NCBI RefSeq assembly: GCF_918797505.1
Contig: NC_092797.1
Location: forward strand, 32,129,372 to 32,193,371
Origin: Bemisia tabaci
Lineage: Eukaryota > Arthropoda > Insecta > Hemiptera > Aleyrodidae
Length of the DNA stretch: 64,000 bases
Direction: 5' to 3'
Under the pieces are notes generated by a model. That model was not told the origin of the DNA. It did no database searches and saw nothing but the letters and a program-made list of their open reading frames with translations. Below, piece after piece: positions 50,901 to 61,463 of the stretch. Each line of letters opens with the position of its first letter. Positions within the stretch are counted from its first letter, which is position 1. The translations under genes and the position numbers were made by a program.

Positions 50901-51096
50901 CTTTGACCCAGTCACCTCCCAAATTTTGCACTTGCCATAACAGTGCAGCAACTTATGTGTAAAATCTTAAAGACGATCAAATTCACCACGAAGATGATTT
51001 TGATACAGATTATACTTGAGATGATCCTCTTCTTTTGTGCAAAAGTTGTTACAATGTTGAGGCACAGGCAAAAACTGGGAGGTGACTGGATCAAAG
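50901..51096. repeat. 196-bp fold-back element
   Basis: The left end CTTTGACCCAGTCACCTCCC and the reversed right end CTTTGATCCAGTCACCTCCC match at 19 of 20 bases. Homology goes on inward (TTTTGC..GTGCC, CAACTT) for about 70-80 bp with mismatches. No target duplication is obvious. It is probably a palindromic MITE. Confidence 0.75.
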
Positions 51097-53730
51097 AATT
51101 AGTTATAATGTCTGAAATAAGCATGCTTCTGTTGATAACTTTGAAACACTCACATTACTCTTCGTGTGAAGTTTCTCAGTGAAATGAAAACTTTTGAAGG
51201 AAAGTTGACAGACAGAAATTTTAGAGAGGTTTTATCCACAGTCACGATGATTGTAATGAGATTTTTCAGTATCCCTCATAACATGTCGTTGCTGGGGATA
51301 TTGCTGAACTCTGTTGACTTAATACTGACTCTTTGGAAAGAAAAATTAGATCTCAAAGGCAAGTAATAAAATCAGCAATATAATCAACACTTGCATTCCT
51401 TTTTGCCTAGCTTGCATAGTTACTGCCCACATTTGCCACGAACGATCTTAGAACTGTTACAACATGAAAAATCTGCATCCCTCCATACAGATAGCTCTGT
51501 TTAGAAGATGCACTGTTTTCTAAAGTGGTCACAAAGTGATATTTTTTTTGTAACTAGATATCGTAGATCTTTTGTAACAGTTACACTTCATGTGGAATTT
51601 TGATTATTGCAACTATTAGAGCAGCAAAAAAAAAAACATTACACCAAAATATTATTTGCTTTGTTTTTTGAAAAGCACTTATGCCTATTCACCATTAATT
51701 TTTATCAGAGGCATTTTGCACCAAGTCAAAGTTACAATGTCACAGCCAGTAAGTGTCAGCCATCTAAACCAAAATCTTTGATTAGTTAAACTGATCAACA
51801 GGGAAAACCAAAAACTAATTTCATGACATACTTGAAACATTAAGTTATGCCCTGTCTCTACTTACGTTGTATAAATAAGTGTAGTTCTGAAAATTCCAAG
51901 TCAGTTCCCATCTTATTGAGTCATCTCAACAATATTGAAGGGGGAAAAAAGCAGAAAAATTAGAATGCACCTTGCCAGTTCTGAATCTCATTGGTTGCCC
52001 CTTTTACTACTCTATTCCACTTACTTCACTGTGTAATTTGTTCATCTAACTAATCTTCAATTTTGATCTCTCTCTGTAGATTAAGAATGATCAATCACTG
52101 TAACCCTCGACTTATTATCTTGAAAGGAGACAATAAATTGATCAAATTTATTCTTAGATTGCTTCATTCAACACTGATCAATTTCTACTATGGGAATACA
52201 GGAGGGTTGAGAAGAGCATTGATTACATTAGAAGCACGGCCTACTGTAGCTCAAAGCTCTTAGCTGTGATCAACAATTTTTGCTCTTTATCTAGCCTCTT
52301 AAGATAAATGAGACACACCATGATCATGATCAACACTTATTTAATACACATGAAACGCACAATTTGCAACATTATATTGTATTCCTTTTTTTTCTAATTT
52401 TATTTTATATTGACTAAGCTGCCTTCTTGAACTGCAAATATTTGACCTGTTTATTTTTTATATAAGATTTGAATTTTATATTCATGTACAGGTTGTTTTT
52501 TACTTTTATTGTTGTATTTTATGTGATGTTGAATTACAGCTTTGAAACTGTAAAATAATAATTCCGTCCAAAAAGGAACATCTGTCGAATACTTATAACT
52601 TACCAATGATTAAGATCATTTGTCGTTGCTTCATGACCATACAAGTATGTATTCACCTAAACTCATTAGTCTTAAGTGACCCAGTATTTACTTAACAAGA
52701 TATTTACTTCACTTCAATTTTTGTGTGCGTAATATTTATCTATATAGATTAATTTTTCCATTTTTATTTTTGCCATAATAATTTTAATCTCTTAAAGATT
52801 CCAGGTGAAGGTTACATTGTACATGAACCCTTGAGGATTATTTTAACTGATGAAATGGTCTAATTCCTATCCTGCTTTCAGTGTCTCTTCCAAGCACTTT
52901 TTTCTAGGGCGAAAAGGGTAAAAGTAGGATGGAAATAAAAACTAAGGACTTACCCATATATTTTAGTTGTAAATTTCAAGTATTATTCTCTAAGTAAGAT
53001 TGTTTCTAGGATCTGACTATTGATTTTTTCTTTGTATACAGAACCTGTTTTAGATAATTTTGCCTTTTTTACTGTATGTGCAGAGTACAAAATTCCTCAC
53101 CCTATGCATACAGCAAAAAAGGTAAAGTTATCTCAAATGGGCCTCATTGATAAAGCTTGTTGCATTTTCAGACTTTTTTTCCTCTTCAAAAGATTTCAGA
53201 TCTATTTTTGATAATTACTCAGGATTAAAGAGGAATCAACTTTTTGTTCTAAGAACTAATATGTCAATTTTATTTTATCCTCCTTTTTCATTATTATGGT
53301 CAAAGTACTTGCATTTGTATGAGAACAAAAGTTTGCATTGTTTTTTTTTTCTTTTAAATTGCAAAAACGTCCCCTTCCTTTTACTGGAGAAGCAAAAAGA
53401 ATGAAAGTATAAACACTTGTAACATCAACGCTATATTTTTGAAAACAGTATCAATATTGATTATGACTTATCTACCTATTTCAAGAAATAGTATCAACAA
53501 GACAAATTGATAAAATATTTGAATTATCGTTTTTGAACTTCATAACCTTTTAAACTGAGATAGCTGAGTACTTGATGAATATTAAGCGTGCCTCTTGTCA
53601 TGGAGGTAATTTCTAAAAAATTTTATGGAGTCAGATCATCGCAATAGTGTTGACTTTGCAAACTTCCAGACTCTGGCTCTTTAATTCAAGAAGAGCTCTT
53701 GGAACTTCCGTTGAAGAAGGTTAATTTTTA

Positions 53731-53842
53731 ACTGTCTGCACAGTCAACAAATTTACATCTTCCGTGCACAAAAACAGCTACTGTTCAAGGTGGCACACCA
53801 CTGTGGGCCGAAGATGTTGATCTGTTGACTACTCAAGACAGT
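53731..53842. repeat. 112-bp fold-back element
   Basis: The left arm ACTGTCTGCACAGTCAACAA and the reversed right arm ACTGTCTTGAGTAGTCAACA continue with ACATCTTC on both sides. The arms are about 40 bp and imperfect. It is non-coding. Confidence 0.55.
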
Positions 53843-54291
53843 CAAAAGTAAAGGGGTGAACTTAGGTAAGTTTTAGGTTATATTCCAGATCGCAGGACCT
53901 ACACTTAAGTCTAACTGGTAGAGAGTGAGTTTTGAGCCCTCAAAGTTTGGAGCAGGAGTTGGTCTTTGCATAATGTTCATACCTTAGGAATATCTTCATC
54001 AGACTCTATTACCTACCTGATAAATTGTGAATTTATTCCTCCTGCCTCATTTTGGAATCAAATCCTACATCAAATAATGAAAAATATGTGGAAAGTCTGA
54101 GAATTTTTTCCATTTGCTACTCGTTAATGTTTTGTTTTTAACTTGTAAGAGTACTTTTTCTGGACTGTTTTTCATTTTGGAGAACATTAAATAAAAACAA
54201 GGATGGTTTTGATTCAACATATTTATTTTACCACTATAAGTGTACAATAATTAACAGATTTCATTCCGAGACACTCTCAGTGGTGCAAAAC

Positions 54292-54495
54292 TTACATCTT
54301 CCTAGCCTCAAGAAAAATCGACTCTCTTTTCCAAAAGCAGGCGTACAGCCATGAACAGTTAGAAACAGTGTCTTTCTCATCCATACATGCATTTTTTTTT
54401 TTCTTTTTTGGCTTTGACAATTCTACATCATATTTATCACTGATATTTTTTTTTTCACCAGAACAGTTCACACAAATGTGTACTGCAATTTTCAC
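54292..54495 (-). other. Possible terminal exon on the minus strand
   Basis: An open frame of about 66 codons ending in TAA, with a lysine-rich middle (SKPKKKKKNACMDEKD) and several cysteines. On the minus strand a GCAG acceptor lies a few codons into it, and AATAAA lies about 65 bases after the stop (54227-54222). Those are the features expected of a last exon, but I find no partner exon and the lysines come from an A-run. Chance is as likely. Confidence 0.2.
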
Positions 54496-55141
54496 AATGA
54501 ATTGTATTGCTTATGCTTTGTGCCTTAGTTTTTTAATTTTTCCTTCTACAAAAATTTGAATTAGAGCCTGCAACTGTTGCCTGAGACTTTTGGAACTCCT
54601 CTTATGACCATGCTGTGATTAGGTCATTGTATGATAATGTATTTATTTTTACTTTTATACATGTACATAACTCAGAGCCACAGAAATAAAAAACCAATTG
54701 ATCTTTGAATTTGTATGCAGTTAATTTCTTCTCTGTAGAAAAGACATGGTCCTGCATTTATCATCTCTTTCACTTACAAGGCTGTTCACCTTGTGAGGAA
54801 TCATGGTGATTGGTAAGCGCTTAGACAGCAAATCATAAAACCTTAAGCGAGCAAGCGGAACTATTTGCTTTACAGACAACATTTTTTAAAAGTGTAATAG
54901 TTGGTGCGACTGTCGAAGATTGACAACAATAAGTAGGGAGAAGTAAATCCTGTACCCCTAAACCATATGCTCACCTATTAATTATGGATTCCCAAGGCAA
55001 CTTTTCCCAATTTCAACTCTCCCTCAGACCACCCCTCTCCCACCATTGTGAAAGGGGAGTGATTGATAGGTGGTTGTAGGTGAATGATGTTAACTCGTCT
55101 TCTGCACACAATATTGACGTATAAGCTTTTTGCACATGCAG

Positions 55142-55314
55142 GGTGTCTACCTCGATCTCCCCGATTTTGATGTTCAGGTCCATCTCAGTGTCTTTATCGA
55201 CGAAAGCGCGGCAGATTATACAAATGCGAGAGTCCGGGCGAACAAGGGTGGGGTCCTGATCAAACTGGAGTATTACGATCTGAAGGCAATGAAAAAGCCG
55301 GAGAGGGATTCCTG
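55142..55314 (+). other. Exon-like open segment, product unknown
   Basis: A 173-base segment lies between a CATGCAG acceptor (ending 55141) and a GTAGGT donor (55315). One frame stays open: GVYLDLPDFDVQVHLSVFID, ESAADYTNARVRANKGGVLI, then KLEYYDLKAMKKPERDS. Codon use is GC-rich and clearly protein-like, unlike the flanks. I do not recognise the family. No partner exon is identified. The S-phase-type gene starts 400 bases downstream but has its own promoter, so the two need not be one transcription unit. A fragment of an integrated element is an alternative. Confidence 0.4.
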
Positions 55315-55495
55315 GTAGGTGCACGCCGAATGGCGGGCTTCACTAGTTGTACCCAATGCTAGGGATCGGTCAGCCCAGTTTGTTCAGGAAACCTGCAAAC
55401 GGGCGTTTGAGAAAAAATGCATCCACTCTTAATCAATTATAAAACCTTTATTTTTTACTCGGCTCCTTTGTCTTCCCTCCCGCTAACTTTCTTAG

Positions 55496-55676
55496 CCAAT
55501 AAGTATCAGAAGAAAAAATCAGCTCTCGCCATTAGTCAAATTTTCGCGCCAAATTTGCACCTAAAATTTTCCCGCGATTGCATTGATTGGCTAATCCCCC
55601 GGTCAATTTTTTTTTTCTTCTTCATTTTTTAATTTTTTTTTGTATAAATAGAAGGACCTTTCACCTCTCAGATTCA
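55496..55676 (+). promoter_or_regulatory. S-phase-type promoter: E2F, CCAAT and TATA elements
   Basis: In order: CCAAT at 55496-55500; TTTTCGCGCCAAA at 55541-55553 (a full E2F consensus TTTSGCGCSAAA-like site); TTTTCCCGCG at 55567-55576 (a second E2F-type site); inverted CCAAT (ATTGG) at 55586-55590; TATAAATAG at 55643-55651; and a TCATTC-rich initiator about 25-30 bases further on. The spacing CCAAT-E2F-E2F-CCAAT-TATA within 160 bases is what S-phase genes, including histone genes, use. No similar cluster was seen elsewhere in the window. Confidence 0.7.
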
Positions 55677-55711
55677 TTCATTCGCTCTGCTCAGTGCCGC
55701 AAGAAGCAACC

Positions 55712-56296
55712 ATGGACATCCTGGATATTACCGACGCTAACCTGGAGAAGGAACTCTCAATGGAAGAAGAGATGGCTGAATTGGAGAAGATGATTGACCT
55801 AACAGCCAGAAGAAAGACGCAACCCGCTCTCGTGGCTCGTCAACTCAAAATCATGGAGGCGCTCCCACAGAAACCTTTGCGGGACCCAGAGCCAGTCATC
55901 CTGCCAGATCTTCCTCCTCCACTCAAAAATTGTCACAAGAAAGCAGCCAATGAATGGAAACCGAAACCCCAAGCTAAGAAACCGAAACGACTTTACAACA
56001 GGCTTCCGGTTCCACATCGCATTCCAGTTGCGCCGCAAAAATATGAGCCATTCCTCCCATTGCGGCAAATCCAGATGCAGGCACCGCCTGTTCTCTACAA
56101 CGTCCAAACATTACAAGATCGGCGTTTTAGACCAATGCCCCGCAATCGACGAGAGGCCCGCTACTTCCAGCACTTAGACCTGGTGCGGGAAAGGGGATGG
56201 AACGACAGAACACTTCGCGGTGCTCCATCTAAAAAATTGAACCGCCGAGCAGAGCGAGCTGCACGTTGGCGAGCAGCTCACGGCCGCAAAGTCTAA
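55712..56296 (+). CDS. Unrecognised basic protein with histone-type mRNA end
   Basis: An intronless frame of 194 codons from ATG in perfect context (ACCATGG) to TAA. An in-frame GTG 18 bases earlier is not preferred. Residues 1-35 are acidic and helical (ITDANLEKELSMEEEMAELE), with coiled-coil spacing. About 45-75 is proline-rich (PVILPDLPPPL). Residues 75-100 are lysine-rich (KPKPQAKKPKR, a likely nuclear signal). The C-terminus is arginine-rich (SKKLNRRAERAARWRAAHGRKV). There are no membrane segments. I know no family with this layout. The upstream E2F/CCAAT/TATA block and the histone-type stem-loop 27 bases after the stop say it is made in S phase as a poly(A)-minus mRNA. A chromatin or DNA-replication-linked role is an inference. 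It could also be a domesticated or still-mobile element gene, given the virus-like and copia sequence immediately downstream. Confidence 0.7.
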   Translation: MDILDITDANLEKELSMEEEMAELEKMIDLTARRKTQPALVARQLKIMEALPQKPLRDPEPVILPDLPPPLKNCHKKAANEWKPKPQAKKPKRLYNRLPVPHRIPVAPQKYEPFLPLRQIQMQAPPVLYNVQTLQDRRFRPMPRNRREARYFQHLDLVRERGWNDRTLRGAPSKKLNRRAERAARWRAAHGRKV

Positions 56297-56322
56297 CAGC
56301 TGGACTCAAAACTAGCTTTCTT

Positions 56323-56348
56323 AAAACGGCCCTTCTCAGGGCCAACAA
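56323..56348 (+). terminator. Histone-type 3' stem-loop
   Basis: GGCCCTTCTCAGGGCC (56328-56343) forms a 6-bp stem with a 4-base loop. It fits the histone mRNA consensus GGYYYTTHTHARRRCC at every position. The AAAAC before it and AACAA after it match the usual A/C-rich flanks bound by SLBP. A purine-rich ATGAGAG follows 6 bases later and could pair with U7 snRNA, though that element is loosely defined. A conventional AATAAA (56506-56511) lies about 160 bases downstream, as backup signals do in fly histone genes. Confidence 0.75.
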
Positions 56349-56619
56349 ATGAGAGCCTTCTGTATTTTTCCTTTTTTTCTCTTAGTTCTATCCTTTAAAT
56401 TACACGGTAATTGCATGTATATATTACGCAGTTACATACCCCGAGATCATGAACTCCGGCGATACTCTCTGGTCCCAGAGAATGCTCTATGATAATTACG
56501 TTGTAAATAAATAATCAATACTTCCTGGTAATTTACGGCAATAATTATTTTCAATTCACTACTTTAAACTTTAATTTCCCTATACTTAATATCACTTTAT
56601 TCTCATTAATTCCTTAAAA

Positions 56620-56772
56620 ATGACTTATTATCAAGTATTTAAAACTAGAATTAACCCCGAGAGCCTTAAAACCTCGGCGATGATCGCTAATTTTTTTTTT
56701 GGAGAACGAACTAGTATTATGAAATTAATTATTCATTTTTCTATCATAATTTTATTCACTTTAATTAAATAA
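56620..56772 (+). other. Short ORF upstream of the virus-like ORF, 50 codons
   Basis: ATG to TAA, beginning MTYYQVFKTRINPESLKTSA. A run of nine T at 56693-56701 could hide a frameshift, after which the sequence becomes hydrophobic. The surrounding DNA is extremely AT-rich. It may be the decayed front of the virus-like protein or an unrelated small peptide. I cannot tell which. Confidence 0.2.
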
Positions 56773-56878
56773 ACATTAATCTCTTTACTTTAAGTATCCA
56801 ACTAATAATCTCTTCAAGTTAATTTTCTAAGTATTAACTTATCCAAATTAATTATATACATATTAATTCTTACTTTGG

Positions 56879-58055
56879 ATTCCTGAAAATGACAACATGC
56901 TGGACGTGTCGGCCCCAAATCCTTCCAAACTTGGGTATCCTATTAATTTAATGATGAATATGAAAGATGTGAATAATCTCGTAACTAAGAATTTATTCTC
57001 TTTGGTTAGGCCCACTCCTGTTATCCGATTCCCAAACATATTAGGAGTTCACGCAGTAATTAATCCGATAGTAGCTGATTTTCAGCGAGAATTAATTTTC
57101 GAATTTATGGGCACCGATACTGTAAACATTCGTCGCGACATGTACAATCTGTTGAACGTTTATCGAAAATATGATTCGCCAGCGTACGAGTTGCCCAAGT
57201 ATAACTCAGATAGACTCTGGATCCATCCACTTTGTAATCCATTTGTCATGAATCAGGTGTATAATGATCTACCTGAAGCTCCGTTGATGTCTTATATGCT
57301 AGTTAGCGCTATGACTATGCCGGTTATTAACATGCATTCTAAAAATCCTACGGACACTTTGCGACAGGGACGGACTAGTGCGAACAACGTTGGGTTTAAT
57401 TTGGTTATTGCATCCATAAGTTATGAATCAACGATGGACACTGACATTTCTAGCTTACTTACTTCATACTTAAACCCAGGTCTAGTCGTTTTTGATATAG
57501 ATTGGTCTGATGTTGAAGGCGAAGCGAGAGATCTAAAGTGCTATATCGCTTGTGTTGCCAAGATGTTGTTTATGTATGATGAGACCTCACTAGCGATAAA
57601 CATTTCAGAGAACAGTGCTAGCGTCTGTGAAGATCATATTATGAACTATTTATTAGAGAATAATTTAGCTGATCCCATAGCTGGTGCTCCTGTCACTGAT
57701 TTTCCGCTTTCACGTATACAACCTCGCGTTACACGTCAAGGCCCATACAGATATTTTCAGGATATACGAACTAATAGAGCTGGTTTTGGGTGGATGCAAC
57801 CTAGGATCGTACCACGTAATGCAGACGCTTTTTCACAATTCTATCCTTACGCTACTGAAAGATACCGTTATTATCCATACATTGATCTATTTACAGCTTA
57901 TTCCGAAAATCGAATTACCCATAGCGTCAACTGGAACATGGCTTCTGGTTTACTGGAAATGTTCGCTAATGCTAGCGGTCTTTCAAAGAATCTCACATCA
58001 CTATTCAAGGGTCATATATACTGTCGGTTCTTGACTTCTACTCCCGTTTATTACT
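56879..58055 (+). pseudogene. Virus-like ORF, copy 1, fused into copia
   Basis: From ATG 56897 a frame stays open for 404 codons to 58111. The final 15-20 codons are really copia sequence read in another frame, so the virus-like part stops between about 58015 and 58055. The protein is rich in Met, Asn, Tyr and Pro, has no catalytic motif I can name, no signal peptide and no transmembrane helix. It resembles structural proteins of insect RNA viruses (a dsRNA virus capsid is my guess, weakly held). The first 483 bases recur at 61572-62054. In copy 1 the frame upstream of the ATG closes after about ten codons in AT-rich DNA, so the N-terminus present in copy 2 is missing here. Broken at both ends, it is unlikely to make a working product. 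Confidence 0.5.
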
Positions 58056-58056
58056 C

Positions 58057-60597
58057 CCCTTTGTTACTTTTATGGACGGCTACTCGGGTTTTGTCTATGT
58101 GTACTTGTTGAACTCAAAAAGCGAGGTCAGTGAATGCTTTAAGGAGTATGTAGCCGAGGTCGAGGCAAAATGGGGACTGAAAGTTTCAAAATTGCGCTCA
58201 GACAATGGGGGCGAGTACAAGTCAAACAGCTTCAAAAGCTGGTGCAAGGAAAGGGGCATTGTTCCGGACTTTTCAACTCCATATTCTCCTCAACAAAATG
58301 GCGCCAGCGAGCGCCTGAATCGCACAATTTTGGATAAAGCTCGAGCGCTAGTTTTCGAGTCTACGCTCGGAAAGGAAATGTGGGGCGAAGCTGTACTGAC
58401 AGCCGTGCATATCATTAATAGGAGTCCAAAATCAGGGAAGGAATTGACACCGTATGAAGTGTGGTTTCAAAAGAAACCAGACTTAACAAGACTTAAAATT
58501 TTTGGGTCGCAAGCTTATGCTCAAATATTGCCAAAACCGGGAAAGTTTGATGAAAGGTCTCAGAAATTAACTTTTGTGGGATATGGTCCAAACGGCTATA
58601 GATTGTGGGACACAAACAGTAGGGAAATTGTCCTATGACGTGATGTAAAATTCATTGAACGCAAAGTAAAATTTACTGAATGTGATGTAATCGAAAAGGA
58701 TGTGGCAACATCGGGTAACAGTTCAGTCGATGCTGATATTATACTTAGTGATACTTTGGACGAGTCCACACCGGACGAGTCCACTGGTGAAAGGAATGCG
58801 GAGGGAGAGGAACGTGATACGACAACTACGCAGGAAAGCGACAGTGAACTCGTCGATGCAGAAACTGATGACGACAGCGAATGGCTACCTAGTGGAGACG
58901 AAAACGGCAACGTAACAGTAGTTCAAGACGGTGAGCGTCGTTATCCAGACAGAGAGAGATTCCCAGTATCGCGCTATACTGACAATGCGTTTTTGGCGGA
59001 TCGCGTCCTTCCATACCGCTCCGCACCTGATCCTAAAACTTACCAAGAGGCAGTGACCTCCCCTGAAGGCGATGACTGGAAAATCGCAATAAATGCAGAA
59101 GTGAGAGCGCTCGAAAGCAATAAAACCTGGGTTCTCGTGGACAAATCTCAGGCTAGGGGTGCAAAAATCCTAACTAGCAGATGGGTTTTTCGAACGAAAG
59201 AAGATGGGGTCAAAAAGGCCAGACTAGTAGTAAGGGGTTTTGAACAGGGTGACGTCGACTACGGGGAATTATTCAGCCCCGTGGCAAACGCCAGTTCTGT
59301 AAGAACCCTGTTAGCAATAGCTGTCGAAAAAGACATGCATCTGGCAAAGTTTGATGTAAAGTCAGCCTTTCTCAATGGAAAGCTCGATCAAGATGTTTTC
59401 ATGCACATCCCCACAGGTTTCAAGAGGGTAGAGGGAAAACTTTGCAAACTAGAAAAGGCACTTTACGGGCTGAAACAGGCACCACAGGCCTGGAACACAA
59501 CTCTCACTCAGCGTCTGATTAAAAACAACTTAAAGCAACTCAAAACTGACAGTTGTATCTTTAGAAATAAGGAAAAAACAATATACATGTCTGCGCATGT
59601 AGATGATGGTCTGACGGTCTGGAAATATAAAGGTGAAGTGGAGCGCTTGTTCGGAAAATTAAGGGAGGAATTCGAAATGAAAATTGAGTTTGAGCCAAAA
59701 GAATACATAGGTATTGAAATTGAAACATGCAAAAATGCAATAAAAATATCACAGAAAAGATACATTGAAAGTGTCTTGATGACTTTCAACATGCAAGATG
59801 CAAAGGCTGTTGAAACCCCCATGGTCCCTGAAAATTTAAGCAACAACGATCAGGCGGTCAACGGAACCAAACAGTTGGATATAGTTTCTTTCCCGTACAG
59901 AAAAGCTGTTGGATCCCTCTTATATTTGTCAAATAAAACCAGACCAGACCTAGCTTTCGCTACTAACGTAGCAAGTCGGTGTTTATACAACCCAGAAAAG
60001 AAAGATATTATAAGGGTAAAACGCATTTTGCGCTATCTAATAGGTACACCTTCTGACGGCATAATTTTCAGCAAGTCTGGCACCTGCAACGTAACAGGAC
60101 ACTCAGACTCGGACTATTCTGGTGATCTTATGACTAGGAGAAGCACCACTGGTCTAATTGTATTTTTAGGAACCTCTCCTGTGTCCTGGACTACTCGTAG
60201 GCAAACGACAGTGGCAACTTCCAGCACTGAGGCAGAATTAGTGGCTGCAACGGATTGTGTAAAGGAGCTTGCACACATGAGAAATTTGATTACGGAATTA
60301 TTCGATTCTAACACTAAAAACGAAATGTTTGTAAAAGAAGGCACACTTTCTTTGCTTCTCAATAACCAAGGTGCCATAAAACTGATTCAAAACGGGGTAA
60401 ATAGTAAGCGCACCAAGCATTTGGATGTTAAATATCACTACATTAAAGAGAGAGTCGAACGAAACTTGATAAATATTAAATTTATCGGCACAGATGAACA
60501 GACAGCCGACATCCTGACCAAACCGCTACAAAGGGTCAAATTTGCGTATCACAAAACCAAGCTCATGGGTGGATGCTTCTTCTTAATCCAAGTCTAA
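58057..60597 (+). pseudogene. Ty1/copia retrotransposon pol, truncated, one stop
   Basis: One frame encodes, in order: integrase core (VTFMDGYSGFVYVYLL; SDNGGEY; PQQNGASERLNRTI), reverse transcriptase (KFDVKSAFLNGKLDQ; YGLKQAPQAWN; the palm box as AHVDDGL in place of the usual YVDD) and RNase H (HSDSDYSGD; SSTEAELVA; KHLDVKYHYIKE; ADILTKPL). It is interrupted only by TGA at 58636-58638, between integrase and reverse transcriptase, where related elements commonly have a sense codon before RDVKF. Gag, protease, the integrase zinc domain with the first catalytic Asp, and the 5' LTR are absent: the 5' side joins directly to the virus-like ORF. It is a recent but immobile relic. Confidence 0.93.
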
Positions 60598-60698
60598 TTT
60601 TTCTACTCTTTATATAGCGGTATAAGTTTAAGCAATTAAGGGGTATTTAAGGTTTAAGTTTATTTTCATGTACCCATGCTAACCAGAAATTTCGCATT

Positions 60699-60909
60699 AA
60701 GGGAGGGTGTTCGAGTGCGGCGCAGCCGATGTAGGTAATGCTCATTTTCTGCTGACTAAGATTTTTCTCTTCTCTTTATGCACGGACTTCGTCCGTCGCG
60801 CCAGTCGCAATGTAGCTCTTGTTTGTAGCGCCCAGTCTTTTAATAAATATTTAGTTTCCTCAACTTTCGATGACCTCCTTTGTCAAAACCCGAACTTATC
60901 CACTCAACA
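60699..60909 (+). repeat. Copia polypurine tract and 3' LTR
   Basis: AAGGGAGGG (60699-60707) is the polypurine tract. TGTTCGAG (60708) starts the LTR, which I end at ACTCAACA (60909), giving TG..CA with short inverted ends and 202 bp. AATAAA at 60842-60847 is the likely poly(A) signal. With no 5' LTR in the window, the right boundary rests on the TG..CA rule alone. Confidence 0.65.
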
Positions 60910-61012
60910 CAATCGACGGTCCCCACGAAGCAACGTGATAACCTGGCGCCTGCTCGCTGTACGAAGGAAGCCGACGTTACCTCATCCTCAACCTAATTTC
61001 CGTGATAATTTT

Positions 61013-61450
61013 CTGATTAACCTCCGTGGTATCTAAATTTTTGTAATTTTAACCTTTGTGGTATTTCTTTTTCGTAATTTTCGTGATAACCTTCGTGGTA
61101 TCTTAATTTTTATTCTTGAAATCTCGAATCGTAATTTTAACTTTTGTGGTACTTCTTTTTCGTACTTCGTGGTATCTTAATTTTCGTGATTAACCTTCGT
61201 GGTATCTAAATTTTCGTGATTAACCTTTGTGGTATCTTAATTTCATGATTAACCTTCGTGGTATCTAAATTTTCGTGATTAACCTTTGTGGTATCTTAAT
61301 TTCATCTTCGTGGTATCTAAATTTTCGTGATTAACCTTCGTGGTATCTTAAAATTATTTCATTTCGTGGACAAAATTTTTATTCTTAAACTCTCGAAACA
61401 ACCTTAGTGGTATTTCGTGGTATCTAAATTTTCGTGAACAACCTTTGTGG
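61013..61450. repeat. Minisatellite of TTCGTGGTATCT-AAATTTTCGTGATTAACC units
   Basis: About a dozen degenerate copies of a roughly 30-base unit, TTYGTGGTATCTWAATTTTC then GTGATTAACC, with internal deletions. The array ends at the start of virus-like copy 2 (its GTG-initiated frame begins inside the last unit at 61434). No such array precedes copy 1. Confidence 0.9.
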
Positions 61451-61463
61451 TATCTCGTATTTG

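Larger units (their letters stand above)
49228..55141. other. AT-rich spacer after the Ly6 gene
   Basis: About 5.9 kb. The start should be Ly6 3' UTR. The remainder has only short ORFs, T-runs (for example 49837-49856) and two fold-back repeats (50901-51096, 53731-53842). One minus-strand ORF at 54495-54292 is noted separately. No RNA gene was recognised. Confidence 0.5.

Noticed and set aside
55013..55324. 103-codon minus-strand ORF
   Set aside because: It is the antisense shadow of the exon-like plus-strand segment at 55142-55314, which has splice borders and better composition.
58596..58910. Ser-rich minus-strand ORF at 58.6-58.9 kb and others at 59.5-60.4 kb
   Set aside because: Shadows of the copia pol frame.
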